Positions 26,746 to 38,793 are shown, counted from the first letter of the stretch. The stretch is DNA of 64,000 nucleotides from Opacimonas viscosa (GCF_024199005.1 NZ_JANATA010000001.1:310001-374000), one strand, 5' to 3'. A program made the numbers and translations. The notes: generated by a model from the sequence alone, not told the origin.

Positions 26746-29700
26746 ATGGCTAATATATTTTCCCCTACTCGTCCCAAAGCTAAAGCTGATACTGCTAAAC
26801 CACAAGCCTTAAGTTGGGGTAACCTTGCCGGTTCAAGTAGCGCACTTGCGATAGCTAATGCCATACAACAAGATGAACGCCCCATCCTCTTACTGACTGC
26901 AGATAGCCCCTCTGCGCAGCGCCTAGAGCAAGAGATACTATTTTTTTTAGGGGAGAGTGCAAACACCAGTCAGATCCAGCTTTTCCCCGATTGGGAAACG
27001 CTCCCATATGACCATTTTTCACCGCATCAAGATATCGTTTCACAACGTTTAGAAACCTTATTTGAACTGACCAACCACAATCCTAAAGTCATTATTGTGC
27101 CGGTTAATACCGCGATGCAAAGGTTAGCCCCAGTAGAATATCTGGCCCAATATGTATTATTTTTGAAAACCGGCCAAACGCTTGATATTGATAGTTTTCG
27201 CAGACAGTTAGAACAAGCTGGTTACTTACATGTTAACCAAGTAATGACGCATAGTGAATTTAGTGTCCGCGGCAGTATCATAGATCTATTTCCTATGGGT
27301 TCTGATAAGCCCTTCAGAATTGATTTATTTGATGACGAAATCGACAGCATTAGCTTTTTTAACACTAGCGACCAACGCTCTGAAGCGAAAGTGACCGAAA
27401 TTAAGTTACTGCCTGCTCGAGAGTTCCCTACTGACCAAAACGCTCGAAAACAATTTCGCGACGCATTTTTAGATACCTTTGATGAAAATAACTCCAAAGA
27501 ATCAGTGTTTTATCAAATTACCAAAGGCACTATGCCTGGTGGTGTTGAGTATTATTTACCCTTATTTTTCAACACAACAGCCACGATATTTGATTATCTT
27601 CATGACAACACTTTGTTACTAATGCACGGTGATATCGAGTTTGCTGCCAATCGTTTTTGGGATGATATCAATCATCGTTACGAACAATATCGATACAATC
27701 CTGTTCGACCTTTATTACCACCCGCTACATTGTACACACCTGTGGAAACCCTTTTTGCACAATGCAAACAATGGCCTAGAGTCGCCTTGGACGCAGGCAC
27801 ACTCCCCAGTAAAGGTGGTAGGACGAATTATAATATTGAACCCGTCCTAGACATTGCTTTAGATGCCTCCAAAAAAATACCAGCTCAGGCTTTGACCAAT
27901 TTTATAAAAAAACAAAAAGCATCGACTCGTATTGTGTTTTGTGCAGAAACTCAGGGACGCCAAGAGAACCTGTTACAATTATTAAGAAAAACGCCTTATT
28001 CTCCACAACCCATTGCCCACTTCCCTGATTACAAAGACCATCTAACCAGTATTGTAGTGGGTCGTGTTGAACATAGCTTTTGTGTACAACAAGGCAAAGA
28101 TGACTCTGTCATTTTTATTACAGAAACTCAGTTGTTAGGTCACCAAGTATCCTCTCGTCGGCGTCGTGATAAGCGCAAAGCAACCGATGAAAGTGCCATT
28201 ATTCGCAACCTTGCTGAACTGAGTACAGGGCAGCCTGTTGTGCATTTGGAGCATGGTGTTGGTCGCTTCCTAGGTTTACAAACATTAGATGCCGGTGGCA
28301 TTACCACCGAATTTGTCGCTCTTGAGTATGCCAAAGGTGCCAAATTATATGTACCAGTTGCGTACCTTAACCAAATATCAAGATATAGCGGTGGTGATCC
28401 CGATACTGCACCACTGCATACCTTAGGCAAAGATACGTGGAGTAAAGCAAAAGAGAAAGCGGCCAAGAAAGTGCGTGATGTTGCGGCAGAGTTACTCAAT
28501 GTATATGCCAAACGCGCAGCAAAACCCGGTTATGCACATGCTATTGAATGGAGTGAATACCAAAAGTTTGCAGATAGCTTTCCTTTTGCAGAAACACCAG
28601 ATCAAGCCCAGGCTATATCAGCTGTGGTCAATGACATGGGCATGCCGAGCGCGATGGATCGCTTGGTCTGCGGTGATGTTGGTTTTGGTAAAACCGAGGT
28701 CGCCATGCGCGCAGCTTTTATTGCTGCGCATCACGGTAAACAAGTTGCTATTTTGGTACCCACAACATTACTTGCCCAACAGCATTTTGAAAACTTTGTT
28801 AACCGGTTTAGTGATTGGCCTTTTAACATCCAAGTCATGTCTCGTTTCGTCAGTACCAAAAACCAAAAGAGTGTTATGGCAGGTCTCGCTGAAGGTACTG
28901 TGGATATCGTAGTTGGTACGCATAAATTGCTACAAAATGATATTAAATTTGCTGATTTAGGTTTAGTTATTATTGATGAAGAGCATCGTTTTGGCGTACG
29001 TCAAAAAGATAAATTCAAAGCACTGCGCAACGATGTCGATATTCTCACGTTGACAGCAACCCCTATTCCAAGAACACTCAATATGGCGATGAGTGGCATG
29101 CGGGATTTATCTATTATAGCTACCCCTCCAGCTAAACGCTTACCCATCAAGACATTTGTTATCAAGCGTAATCAAGAGATCATTCGCGAAGCTATTATGC
29201 GTGAGATATTAAGGGGTGGTCAGGTATATTTTTTACATAATGATATTGATACCATCGCCAGTACTTTAGAGGAATTACAAGGTATTGTTCCTGAAGCTCG
29301 CATCGCGATTGGTCATGGACAAATGCGTGAACGTGAACTAGAAGGCGTGATGGATGATTTTTATCATCAGCGCTACAACGTACTCTTGTGCACCACGATC
29401 ATAGAAACAGGTATCGATGTTCCTTCTGCTAATACGATAATTATGGATCGGGCCGATCATTTAGGACTGGCGCAGTTACACCAATTACGCGGTCGTGTGG
29501 GTCGCTCACACCATCAAGCTTATGCGTATCTATTAACACCACATCCGCGTCGCATGACCAAAGATTCAATTAAACGCTTAGAAGCCATCGCTTCATTAGA
29601 AGATCTTGGCTCTGGTTTTGCCTTAGCCACCCATGATCTAGAAATACGTGGGGCTGGTGAATTACTAGGTGATGGACAGTCAGGCCAAATTGCATCGGTT

Positions 29701-30240
29701 GGTTTTAGTCTATACATGGAAATGCTCGATAAAGCTGTTGCAGCTATCCGTTCAGGTAAAGAGCCGGATTTGGATTACTCAGTGGCAGAACAGACCGATA
29801 TAGAATTAAAAATACCGGCATTATTCCCAGAAAAATATATTGGTGATATAAATCTTCGTTTGTCTTTATATAAACGTTTAGCATCTTGTCAGGATAAGCA
29901 TGAGATAGATGAACTCCATGTGGAATTAATTGATCGCTTTGGCTTATTACCTGAACCCGCCAAGCATCTGTTCCAAGTAACCGAGTTTAAATTGTTGGCG
30001 GATATGATCGGTATCAAAAAAATTGAAGCGTCTGCCCAAGGTGGTTTGGTCGAATTTAAGCAAGATGCACGTATTGACCCAGGATACTTAATAAAAATGA
30101 TACAACAACATCCCACGACTTACCGGTTTGATGGCCCTACTCGTTTGAAAGTAGTTAAAGAATGTCAAACCGCACAAGCTCGTGTAGACTGGGTAGAACA
30201 ACTTTTAGCAAGTTTAATGGATGAAGGGTTAACCGCTTGA
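26746..30240 (+). CDS. mfd: Transcription-repair coupling factor
   Basis: Mfd, 1164 aa, displaces RNA polymerase stalled at lesions and recruits UvrA. The N-terminal UvrB-homology region (FPDWETLPYDHFSPH) is followed by the RNA-polymerase interaction domain around GQPVVHLEHGVGRFLGL. The translocase has Walker A GDVGFGKTE, DEEH box, TATPIPRTL and the RecG-like motif HQLRGRVGRS. The C-terminal D7 domain closes the protein. Length is close to E. coli Mfd (1148 aa). Its TGA overlaps the TTG start of the next gene. Confidence 0.97.
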   Translation: MANIFSPTRPKAKADTAKPQALSWGNLAGSSSALAIANAIQQDERPILLLTADSPSAQRLEQEILFFLGESANTSQIQLFPDWETLPYDHFSPHQDIVSQRLETLFELTNHNPKVIIVPVNTAMQRLAPVEYLAQYVLFLKTGQTLDIDSFRRQLEQAGYLHVNQVMTHSEFSVRGSIIDLFPMGSDKPFRIDLFDDEIDSISFFNTSDQRSEAKVTEIKLLPAREFPTDQNARKQFRDAFLDTFDENNSKESVFYQITKGTMPGGVEYYLPLFFNTTATIFDYLHDNTLLLMHGDIEFAANRFWDDINHRYEQYRYNPVRPLLPPATLYTPVETLFAQCKQWPRVALDAGTLPSKGGRTNYNIEPVLDIALDASKKIPAQALTNFIKKQKASTRIVFCAETQGRQENLLQLLRKTPYSPQPIAHFPDYKDHLTSIVVGRVEHSFCVQQGKDDSVIFITETQLLGHQVSSRRRRDKRKATDESAIIRNLAELSTGQPVVHLEHGVGRFLGLQTLDAGGITTEFVALEYAKGAKLYVPVAYLNQISRYSGGDPDTAPLHTLGKDTWSKAKEKAAKKVRDVAAELLNVYAKRAAKPGYAHAIEWSEYQKFADSFPFAETPDQAQAISAVVNDMGMPSAMDRLVCGDVGFGKTEVAMRAAFIAAHHGKQVAILVPTTLLAQQHFENFVNRFSDWPFNIQVMSRFVSTKNQKSVMAGLAEGTVDIVVGTHKLLQNDIKFADLGLVIIDEEHRFGVRQKDKFKALRNDVDILTLTATPIPRTLNMAMSGMRDLSIIATPPAKRLPIKTFVIKRNQEIIREAIMREILRGGQVYFLHNDIDTIASTLEELQGIVPEARIAIGHGQMRERELEGVMDDFYHQRYNVLLCTTIIETGIDVPSANTIIMDRADHLGLAQLHQLRGRVGRSHHQAYAYLLTPHPRRMTKDSIKRLEAIASLEDLGSGFALATHDLEIRGAGELLGDGQSGQIASVGFSLYMEMLDKAVAAIRSGKEPDLDYSVAEQTDIELKIPALFPEKYIGDINLRLSLYKRLASCQDKHEIDELHVELIDRFGLLPEPAKHLFQVTEFKLLADMIGIKKIEASAQGGLVEFKQDARIDPGYLIKMIQQHPTTYRFDGPTRLKVVKECQTAQARVDWVEQLLASLMDEGLTA

Positions 30241-31388
30241 ACAATTACTTATTAAATACCGCTTCGAGTAAACGAGGAGTTAACGCCCTCAAATACCATA
30301 CTCAATGTATATTAATTAGTCTAGTCACGTTATTTTCAGGAATGACTTTTGAGATAGCAGCTCAGGATGCCCCTGACTGGTGGTTTGATGTCGAGGTGCT
30401 CGTGGTCAAGCATAGTCAGGCTGATACCAAACAATCTGAGATATTTCCCCAACACCATGTGACTAATTTAGAGTATGGTTATGCTCTTATGAGTGACTTC
30501 TTACAGCCTGATATCAGGTTGATACAACAGCACCTCCCTATTTGCCCAGAACTAAGTCCACTGACGTCTTTTTGTCAACCGACTCCCACGTTTATAGATT
30601 TCTTGGTTGAGTGGTTATACGATGCTACTGGGGCACCCATTAATACACACATTAATAGCAATGACGTACTGCCCGTTTACTATGATGGATATATTCCCAG
30701 CCGTTCTAACCAACCTCATTTTTTGCCTAAATCATCTTTATCGCTGACAAGTTTGTCCGCTGATTTACGCTGGGACAAGACAATGTCACCTTTATTGCAT
30801 GTTGCTTGGCGGCAACCGGTCGCTGAAGGCGAGAACAATGCCGTATTTTATCGTATACAAGCTGGTGCAAATTTACAGGAGCGTCCTCATGGTGAGCCTC
30901 ATCCTATTACCACCCTATTCACAACGGATATAGGCACCCAAAACGAACCATTGGTTGACATTTCTTCTGAACAGATTGACCCATCCTCAGCACAAATGGT
31001 TACGCAAAAGTTATTGACTTCTGAGCTTGATGAGGTTGTTAACACATCTCTAGTCGGAATAATAAAACAAAATTTAACATCACCTGAAACCGTGGCTTAC
31101 ACAACCAATACTGAACAAGCATCTACTGATAGCAAACTCTATACGCCGATTTATGAACTAGATGGCGGGATCAAAGTATTTATCAAATATTACAGTGGAG
31201 TGCCTTATTTGCATGTGGTTGGAGATATGTTATTCGCTAGCAAAAATCCAGATACAGGTACGGTAACGTTGCATCCATTTCAACAACGCCGCCGAATTAT
31301 TTCCAAACAAGTTCATTATTTTGACCATCCCTATTTTGGGCTTGTTATTACTTTAACTCGGCATAAACGACCAGCCTTACAGGATTAG
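30237..31388 (+). CDS. csiV: CsiV-like periplasmic protein
   Basis: Exported protein of 383 aa. A hydrophobic signal segment (about 22-42) ends near AAQDAPDWWFDVEVLVVK; this WWFDVEVLVxK opening is typical of the CsiV family, in Vibrio cholerae a periplasmic activator of the peptidoglycan synthase PBP1A through LpoA. I take the TTG at 30237 as start: AAGGG (30224-30228) lies 8 nt upstream and the codon overlaps the mfd stop, so translation is probably coupled. No ATG exists before the signal segment. The C-terminal HPFQQRRRIISKQVHYFDHPYFG is also family-like. Role here is inferred from the family. Confidence 0.75.
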   Translation: MNNYLLNTASSKRGVNALKYHTQCILISLVTLFSGMTFEIAAQDAPDWWFDVEVLVVKHSQADTKQSEIFPQHHVTNLEYGYALMSDFLQPDIRLIQQHLPICPELSPLTSFCQPTPTFIDFLVEWLYDATGAPINTHINSNDVLPVYYDGYIPSRSNQPHFLPKSSLSLTSLSADLRWDKTMSPLLHVAWRQPVAEGENNAVFYRIQAGANLQERPHGEPHPITTLFTTDIGTQNEPLVDISSEQIDPSSAQMVTQKLLTSELDEVVNTSLVGIIKQNLTSPETVAYTTNTEQASTDSKLYTPIYELDGGIKVFIKYYSGVPYLHVVGDMLFASKNPDTGTVTLHPFQQRRRIISKQVHYFDHPYFGLVITLTRHKRPALQD

Positions 31389-31392
31389 TCAC

Positions 31393-31941
31393 ATGAAAAT
31401 ATATACTAAAACCGGGGACCAAGGTGAAACTCAGGTTTATGCCTCAGAGGTGTTACGTAAACGCAAAGATGATGCTTTGTTACAATGCTACGGCACGTTA
31501 GATGAATTAAACTCGCATATAGGTTTGTTGATCGCGCAGCTCAGCGACTCAGATATACCACTGCAACAACTCAATGGCGACACAATACATCACGTATTGT
31601 TACAAATCCAAAAAGACATATTCAATGTGGGCTTTGCCTTATCCAATAGCAGTCAATTACGTGAACATTCAGTGCAATGGCTTGAGGACCTGATTGACGT
31701 TATGACGAATGTCTTACCGGTACAGACACGATTCATTTTACCGGGTGGCTCTCTAATCGCAGCACAATCACATGTTTGTCGTACCGTTGCGCGCAGAGCT
31801 GAACGAGAGCTAGTCGCACTTAGCGGTCAACATGAGTGCGATCCTGTTGCTTTACAATACATAAACCGCTTATCAGACACTTTGTTTGTCTTTGCTCGTT
31901 GGGCCAATCATCATAGTGGCATCGACGATACAGAAATTTAA
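31393..31941 (+). CDS. PduO-type ATP:cob(I)alamin adenosyltransferase
   Basis: Adenosyltransferase of 182 aa that makes adenosylcobalamin from ATP and cob(I)alamin. The N-terminal ATP-binding motif KIYTKTGDQGETQVY and the FVFARWANH helix near the C-terminus are diagnostic, as is the Arg-rich helix CRTVARRAERE. It follows the CsiV-like gene by 4 bp and ends 18 nt before the convergent nagZ. No B12-dependent enzyme is in the window. Confidence 0.92.
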   Translation: MKIYTKTGDQGETQVYASEVLRKRKDDALLQCYGTLDELNSHIGLLIAQLSDSDIPLQQLNGDTIHHVLLQIQKDIFNVGFALSNSSQLREHSVQWLEDLIDVMTNVLPVQTRFILPGGSLIAAQSHVCRTVARRAERELVALSGQHECDPVALQYINRLSDTLFVFARWANHHSGIDDTEI

Positions 31942-31959
31942 AGGATACTTAAACGGCGA

Positions 31960-32970
31960 TTAAACCTCTGCTGTACGTTGAATGTTTGCTACGGCGTCTT
32001 TGTATTCAGTGGTTTGCATAATGTCAGTACTATTCAAGAACGGATTAGCGAGTAACGAATTCACTTTAGTTGAATATGTAGCGATGTGCTTTTCGGTATG
32101 ACCCAAATTATCCAACACATGAATAGCCTCTTCAGGAGCATTACATATGAGTGTCATATCACAGCCAGCAGCCAACGCCATTTGTACTCGTTCTAGCATC
32201 GTTCCACCTTGGGTCGCCGCATGCATTGATAAATCATCAGAAAAGATAACGCCATTAAACGCGTAGCGACGGCGAACAATATCTTGTAACCACGTCGTTG
32301 AAAATCCTGCAGGGAGGTCATCAACATCTGGGTATACCACGTGTGCAGGCATGATACCTGCTAATCGATTAGCTCGCATCAGCTTAATAAAAATAGCCAT
32401 ATCATGACCAAAGATAACCTCAGAAGGACGCGGGTCAACTGGGATTGCTATGTGAGAATCTGCCAGAACATTACCATGTCCAGGAAAATGCTTACCGATC
32501 GCCCCCATTTGTAAACGACTAAGCCCATCTATAAATGCCGTTGCCAAAATCACTAGTTGCTCGGGATCATGAGAAAAGCTGCGACACTGAATAACTTGTG
32601 AAATACCATCCAAATCAAGGACTGGCGCAAAGGTCAAATCAACACCATACGCTAAGCATTCTGTCGCAATCACCTTACCGCAATCAAAAGCAAGCTGTTC
32701 TGATTCTGGTGACTCTTTAATTGTGCGCATCGCGGGGATCGCAGTAAATCCCTTTGTAAATCGCTGCACACGACCACCTTCCTGATCAACGGCTAATAAA
32801 AGATCATGAGGACAGGCAGACCTTATCTGTTGAGTCAGGTACTGTAATTGCTCGGGATCATAAAAATTACGAGCAAATAAAATGACGCCGCCAACTAAGG
32901 GGTGAGCTAAAACCTCACGTTCTTCATTAGTAAGTTCGTAGCCAGCAACATCGAGCATGATTGGATGCAT
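31960..32970 (-). CDS. nagZ: Beta-N-acetylhexosaminidase
   Basis: Cytoplasmic GH3 enzyme of 336 aa that removes N-acetylglucosamine from anhydro-muropeptides during cell-wall recycling. The family motif KHFPGHG is followed by DSHIAIP, placing the loop with the catalytic His-Asp pair. The nucleophile Asp lies in FSDDLSMHAA. The N-terminal LDVAGYELTNEEREVLAHPLVGG region is very like E. coli NagZ. No signal peptide. Gene stands alone on the minus strand. Confidence 0.95.
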   Translation of the reverse strand: MHPIMLDVAGYELTNEEREVLAHPLVGGVILFARNFYDPEQLQYLTQQIRSACPHDLLLAVDQEGGRVQRFTKGFTAIPAMRTIKESPESEQLAFDCGKVIATECLAYGVDLTFAPVLDLDGISQVIQCRSFSHDPEQLVILATAFIDGLSRLQMGAIGKHFPGHGNVLADSHIAIPVDPRPSEVIFGHDMAIFIKLMRANRLAGIMPAHVVYPDVDDLPAGFSTTWLQDIVRRRYAFNGVIFSDDLSMHAATQGGTMLERVQMALAAGCDMTLICNAPEEAIHVLDNLGHTEKHIATYSTKVNSLLANPFLNSTDIMQTTEYKDAVANIQRTAEV

Positions 32971-33082
32971 AAAAATACCTATTAAATGGTAAATCTTTGA
33001 TTGGTATGATTATACCTTATATTGCCGCCACCCAGGCGCAATGAACATAAAAAACCTCATTAATTCGAGAGTTCAGATATGT

Positions 33083-33694
33083 CTATCTAGTGCTCGTCTT
33101 ACACGGATGAGAAATGTTTCTATTTGCTCTAGCGAGCCAAATTGCCTGAGCCTTTTCTATATGGGTATGATGTAGTGTTTGTTGCTCCTGTTCAGCAATT
33201 TCCAAAGCAATGTCTTGTAAAATCGCGTCTCTTTTAACAAATAAGGCTTCCGCTGAGGCAAATAAATCACTCGCCTCAGGATATTGTACTTTAACTGAAG
33301 CAAATACACCGAGATTTTGATAAGCCTCATCCACTGCAAATTCAAAACATTCACGAGCCGCTCTAAATTTCAAATAAGTCAGTAAACGTGGAGAATTAAT
33401 AAATGCTATATCAGCAGAGGACATGCTCAACTGTTTGGCAGTGTCTAACAATTTTGCTTGCAAAGGAATCAGTTCAGATGGAGTATCATATATATATGCA
33501 GTTAAAGCAGTGAGTCTGACTTCCTCGACATCTAATAGAGTATCCAGTGTAACAACATGCGTATTTGCATATTGGGTCGTAGCAACTTGCTGTGAATCAG
33601 TCAACAAATACAAACGCGTCGCAATGGCCAAAAGTGCCATGACCAAAAACAAAAGAAGTACCATAAGGTACCTCTTTAATGTTTTTCCCAACAA
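33083..33694 (-). CDS. Membrane-anchored hypothetical protein
   Basis: Unrecognised protein of 203 aa. Residues about 9-31 form one membrane-spanning segment after a basic start (KTLKRYL), so the remaining 170 residues should lie in the periplasm. That part is predicted mostly helical, with acidic heptad-like stretches near the C-terminus (about 150-185), reminiscent of the sensor domain of a chemoreceptor or kinase without its output half. It starts 13 bp downstream of ihfA on the same strand and could be read through from that operon. No function can be assigned. Confidence 0.6.
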   Translation of the reverse strand: MLGKTLKRYLMVLLLFLVMALLAIATRLYLLTDSQQVATTQYANTHVVTLDTLLDVEEVRLTALTAYIYDTPSELIPLQAKLLDTAKQLSMSSADIAFINSPRLLTYLKFRAARECFEFAVDEAYQNLGVFASVKVQYPEASDLFASAEALFVKRDAILQDIALEIAEQEQQTLHHTHIEKAQAIWLARANRNISHPCKTSTR

Positions 33695-33707
33695 CTTAGA
33701 CAGAAGA

Positions 33708-34007
33708 TTAGTCCTTAACTGCTGGAGCAGTTTCCACTCTAGATTTGAGTTTTTGACCCGGCTTAAATGTCACCACCCGCCTTGCTTTGATAGGGATATC
33801 TTCGCCAGTTTTAGGGTTACGACCAGGGCGCTCCTTCTTGGTGCGCAAATCAAAGTTACCAAAACCAGATAACTTGACCTGTTCTCCAGCCTCGAGACAA
33901 CACTTAATTTCTTCGAAAAATGCCTCAACAAGGTCTTTCGAGTCTTTTTTATTTAAACCAAACTTATCAAAAAGATGTTCTGCCATTTCCGCTTTGGTTA
34001 AAGCCAT
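33708..34007 (-). CDS. ihfA: Integration host factor subunit alpha
   Basis: DNA-bending protein of 99 aa forming a heterodimer with IhfB. It begins [20 protein letters not shown] and carries the DNA-binding arm [22 protein letters not shown] with the intercalating Pro. Length and sequence are close to E. coli IhfA. It lies 4 bp after pheT, the same order as in E. coli. Confidence 0.97.
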   Translation of the reverse strand: MALTKAEMAEHLFDKFGLNKKDSKDLVEAFFEEIKCCLEAGEQVKLSGFGNFDLRTKKERPGRNPKTGEDIPIKARRVVTFKPGQKLKSRVETAPAVKD

Positions 34008-34011
34008 ATTT

Positions 34012-36396
34012 CTAATCTCTTAAGGTAGCATCCAATGTATCTTGTAAGCCCGAAATCACTTTATCCACACAAGCTTGTATCTCAGCTTCTTCAAGTGTTT
34101 TTTCAGGATCTGAAAAGGTCAATGCCATTGCCAAACTTTTCTCACCTTCAGCAATGCCCTCACCTGTATATATATCAAACAATGTTAGGTCAACTAATTG
34201 ATTTACGCCAACTTTATTGACTGTTGTAATTATATCAGCATAACTAACTTCATCTTTAACTACAACAGCGATATCTCGTCTGTTAGTCGGATATTTAGAA
34301 ATTATTTTAGCTCGAGGTAAAACACGTTCAAGTAAAACAGATTGGGCAAGTTCAAAGACAAACACATTTGCTTGTAGTCCGAAGAGTTTCTTAAACTGAG
34401 GGTGTAAAGCACCCACAAAGCCAACAATTTCTCCATTAAAACAAATATCAGCACCTTGACCAGGATGTAAGAAAGCGGCGGATGAACGTTGGAAAGTAAA
34501 TTGAGCAGACATCCCTGTTAAACTAATCAACCGTTCCACATCGCCTTTTACAGTAAAGAAATCAACAGGCGAGATTCCGGCCCACGATTCAGATTTTTCA
34601 GTACCACAAACAACGCCTGAAATAACAGGAATTTGGGCAACACCATTAGCTGATGCACTATCTGGTAAAAATGTTAAACCCGTTTCGAAAATACGTACAC
34701 GTGGTTGTTTACGTTTTTGATTGTAACTAACGGTATCGATAAGGCCTGTTAATAAACTCACCCGCATTGCTGACATATCACTAGCAATTGGATGAGGTAA
34801 AACAAATGCCTCAATTTCTGTAAATAGCGCTGACTGCTTTTTAGGATCAACAAATGAATATGTAATCGCTTCATCGTAGCCCTGCTGTAACAAGACTTGT
34901 TTAAGGGTACCTAAATCCAAAGTACTTTCACTGCTGGGTAACATGGCTAAGGAAGCAAAAGGTGCAGCATTAGGGATCTCATTATAACCGTAGACTCTAG
35001 CGACTTCTTCAATCAAATCTTCTTCAATACTGATATCAAAACGATAGGTGGGTATAGAAACAGACCAGCTTTCATTGGTATACGAAAGACTAAAACCGAG
35101 TCTTTCTAAGATTTCAGTAACAACATCAGCAGCGAACTCTATACCAATCACTTTCTCCAAGCGCGCTTTACGTAACGTGACATTTTTAGGTTGTGGCACA
35201 AACTCTTGGTTTTCTGTGACCAATATCGGCCCTACTTCACCACCTACAATATCCGTCAGTAATGCCGTTGCACGTTCCATCGCCGTCTCTTGTAAACTTG
35301 GGTCAACCCCTCTTTCATAGCGATGTGATGCATCGGTGTGTAAACCATACTGACGTGCTTTACCCAAAATCGCATCTCGGGCAAAAAACGCACTTTCTAA
35401 TACAATGTCTGTAGTGCTGCTCGTCACCCCAGAAGCTAAACCACCGAAGATACCCGCTAACGCTAGCGGTTTTTCTGTATCAGCAATAACAAGGGTATTC
35501 GGTTGAATCGTCACTTCGTTCTCATCTAATAAAACCAGTTTTTCTTCCGGTTTGGCCAAACGAACATGAATATCACCAGCAATACTGTTTGCATCAAATG
35601 CGTGCATTGGATGCCCTAATTCTAATAAGACATAGTTCGTCACATCGACAACTGGATCGATGGAACGGATCCCTGAACGACGCAGTTTTTCAGTGAGCCA
35701 TAACGGTGACGAGATAGATAAATCAACATTTTTTATGATACGACTAACATAGCGAGGACAGGCTTCCGGAGCTTCTAAAACAACTGGTTGCGTATCAGTA
35801 ATAGATGCTGGCACTGCAGAGATTTCAGGTGCATTTACGGCCAGTTTATTTAACACACCAACTTCTCTAGCTACCCCACGTAAACCCAAACAATCGGCAC
35901 GGTTTGGTGTAAGATCGATTTCAATAGCAGTATCATTTAAGTCTAAGTAATCACGCAAATCTGCACCAATGGGGGCATCAGCAGGTAATTCTAAAATACC
36001 ATCATGCTCATCACTTATACCCAGTTCAGAGAAGCTACATAACATCCCAAATGATGGCTGACCGCGCAACTTGGCTTTTTTAATTTTGAAATTACCAGGT
36101 AGAACCGCACCAACACACGCCACTGCCACTTTCAGACCTTGACGACAGTTTGGAGCTCCGCAAACAATATCTAACAACTCATCTGCACCAACATCAATCT
36201 TGGTCACTCTTAATTTATCTGCATCAGGGTGCTGTCCGCATTCAACCACATGGCCTACGAGAACCCCACTAAATTCACCTGCGACAGGTTCAAGTCCGTC
36301 TACTTCAAGACCTGCCATACTTATTTGTTCTGCAAGAGTTTGCGTATCAATTGCTGGGTTAACCCATTCACGTAACCACTTTTCGGAAAAAATCAT
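34012..36396 (-). CDS. pheT: Phenylalanyl-tRNA synthetase beta subunit
   Basis: Beta subunit of 794 aa of the (alpha-beta)2 PheRS. The N-terminal tRNA-binding/OB domain ([22 protein letters not shown]), B3/B4 editing domain, B5 domain and C-terminal ferredoxin-like anticodon-binding domain ([15 protein letters not shown]) are in order. Length matches E. coli PheT (795 aa). It follows pheS by 11 bp. Confidence 0.97.
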   Translation of the reverse strand: MIFSEKWLREWVNPAIDTQTLAEQISMAGLEVDGLEPVAGEFSGVLVGHVVECGQHPDADKLRVTKIDVGADELLDIVCGAPNCRQGLKVAVACVGAVLPGNFKIKKAKLRGQPSFGMLCSFSELGISDEHDGILELPADAPIGADLRDYLDLNDTAIEIDLTPNRADCLGLRGVAREVGVLNKLAVNAPEISAVPASITDTQPVVLEAPEACPRYVSRIIKNVDLSISSPLWLTEKLRRSGIRSIDPVVDVTNYVLLELGHPMHAFDANSIAGDIHVRLAKPEEKLVLLDENEVTIQPNTLVIADTEKPLALAGIFGGLASGVTSSTTDIVLESAFFARDAILGKARQYGLHTDASHRYERGVDPSLQETAMERATALLTDIVGGEVGPILVTENQEFVPQPKNVTLRKARLEKVIGIEFAADVVTEILERLGFSLSYTNESWSVSIPTYRFDISIEEDLIEEVARVYGYNEIPNAAPFASLAMLPSSESTLDLGTLKQVLLQQGYDEAITYSFVDPKKQSALFTEIEAFVLPHPIASDMSAMRVSLLTGLIDTVSYNQKRKQPRVRIFETGLTFLPDSASANGVAQIPVISGVVCGTEKSESWAGISPVDFFTVKGDVERLISLTGMSAQFTFQRSSAAFLHPGQGADICFNGEIVGFVGALHPQFKKLFGLQANVFVFELAQSVLLERVLPRAKIISKYPTNRRDIAVVVKDEVSYADIITTVNKVGVNQLVDLTLFDIYTGEGIAEGEKSLAMALTFSDPEKTLEEAEIQACVDKVISGLQDTLDATLRD

Positions 36397-36407
36397 AGCA
36401 AAACTCC

Positions 36408-37436
<1,029 letters not shown>

Positions 37437-37489
37437 TTACACGAATAATAGATTGAATTCACAGGGAAAAAAGAGATTTTGGATGGATA

Positions 37490-37525
37490 CATAAAAAAAA
37501 ACGGTGAGTATCCTACTCACCGTTT
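37490..37525 (-). terminator. Intrinsic terminator between rplT and pheS
   Basis: Perfect 12-bp stem AAACGGTGAGTA / TACTCACCGTTT (37499-37510 with 37514-37525) and a 3-nt loop. On the minus strand it is followed by a run of eight Ts. It begins only 26 nt after the rplT stop, so no leader peptide precedes it. Confidence 0.9.
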
Positions 37526-37551
37526 CCCAAAAACTTAAACTTGCTTAAAAT

Positions 37552-37911
<360 letters not shown>

Positions 37912-37924
37912 TCAGTCTCCTGTC

Positions 37925-38122
37925 TTAAACGTAAGGTAACATGCGTTGGATAAGCTTAGTATCCGAAACATGAACTAATTTTTTGCCACGTAAATGGCGT
38001 TTACGCTTAGTACTCTTCTTCGTCAAAATGTGACGTAAGTGAGACTGCTTGGATTTGAAACGACCAGACGCTGTCTTACGAAAACGCTTAGCTGCTCCAG
38101 AGTTGGATTTCATTTTAGGCAT
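37925..38122 (-). CDS. rpmI: 50S ribosomal protein L35
   Basis: Basic ribosomal protein of 65 aa with [17 protein letters not shown] and the C-terminal HLRGKKLVH typical of L35. It follows infC after 111 bp. In E. coli, L20 represses this gene through an RNA structure upstream of rpmI; whether an equivalent fold exists in this gap was not resolved by eye. Confidence 0.97.
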   Translation of the reverse strand: MPKMKSNSGAAKRFRKTASGRFKSKQSHLRHILTKKSTKRKRHLRGKKLVHVSDTKLIQRMLPYV

Positions 38123-38233
38123 TGCTAAAACTCCGCATTGTTATAGTAAACCGAATATTTTGCAGATATATCGGTGGTTAAAATTTGCAGTTCGGTGTTA
38201 TTAATGTGCAGTTAATAAGCTTGTAAACCGAGA

Positions 38234-38773
38234 CTACTTCTTGTGTGGGGCCAACACCATAATCATTTGTCTTCCCTCAACACGATTGGGGAAGGACTCA
38301 CAATTTGCAAGCTCTTCTAAATCCGCTCTAACACGTTTTAAAAGAGTAATTGCGATGTCTTGGTGAGCCATTTCACGTCCGCGAAAACGGATTGTGACCT
38401 TAGCTTTATCACCAGCCTCCAGAAAGCGACGCAGGTTGCGCAGTTTGACCTGGTAATCGCCTTCATCAGTGCCAGGGCGAAATTTAATCTCCTTGACCTG
38501 AATTTGCTTTTGCTTTTTCTTTTGCTCTTTAAGAGCTTTGCTTTTCTCGAAAAGGAATTTCCCATAATCCATGACTTTACAGACAGGTGGTTGGGCATTT
38601 GGACTGATTTCTACCAAATCCAGACTATTCTGATCAGCCAATGCTTGAGCTTCACTCAAAGACACAACACCGATTTGTTCACCATCTTTTCCCACTAAAC
38701 GAACTTCGTTTACTGTGATTTCATCATTGATTCGAGCTTTATCGCTCTGAGCCTTATTATTAGCGCCTTTAAT
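38234..38773 (-). CDS. infC: Translation initiation factor IF-3, ATT start codon
   Basis: IF-3 of 179 aa. The first in-frame ATG would give only 153 aa and lose the conserved N-terminus. Upstream in frame is ATT at 38773, preceded by GGAGG (38782-38786) 8 nt away, giving [19 protein letters not shown], aligned with E. coli IF-3, which also uses AUU. A rare start codon lets IF-3 repress its own translation. It begins 20 bp after the thrS stop, within the thrS-infC-rpmI-rplT operon. Confidence 0.96.
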   Translation of the reverse strand: MKGANNKAQSDKARINDEITVNEVRLVGKDGEQIGVVSLSEAQALADQNSLDLVEISPNAQPPVCKVMDYGKFLFEKSKALKEQKKKQKQIQVKEIKFRPGTDEGDYQVKLRNLRRFLEAGDKAKVTIRFRGREMAHQDIAITLLKRVRADLEELANCESFPNRVEGRQMIMVLAPHKK

Positions 38774-38793
38774 GAGCTATTCCTCCAAGAGAT

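Noticed and set aside
28475-28912. 145-aa ORF inside mfd in another frame
   Set aside because: It lies within the conserved translocase region of mfd; composition looks like a frame shadow.
33423-33872. 149-aa ORF antisense across the membrane hypothetical and ihfA
   Set aside because: It overlaps ihfA, whose coding strand is certain, and has no RBS.
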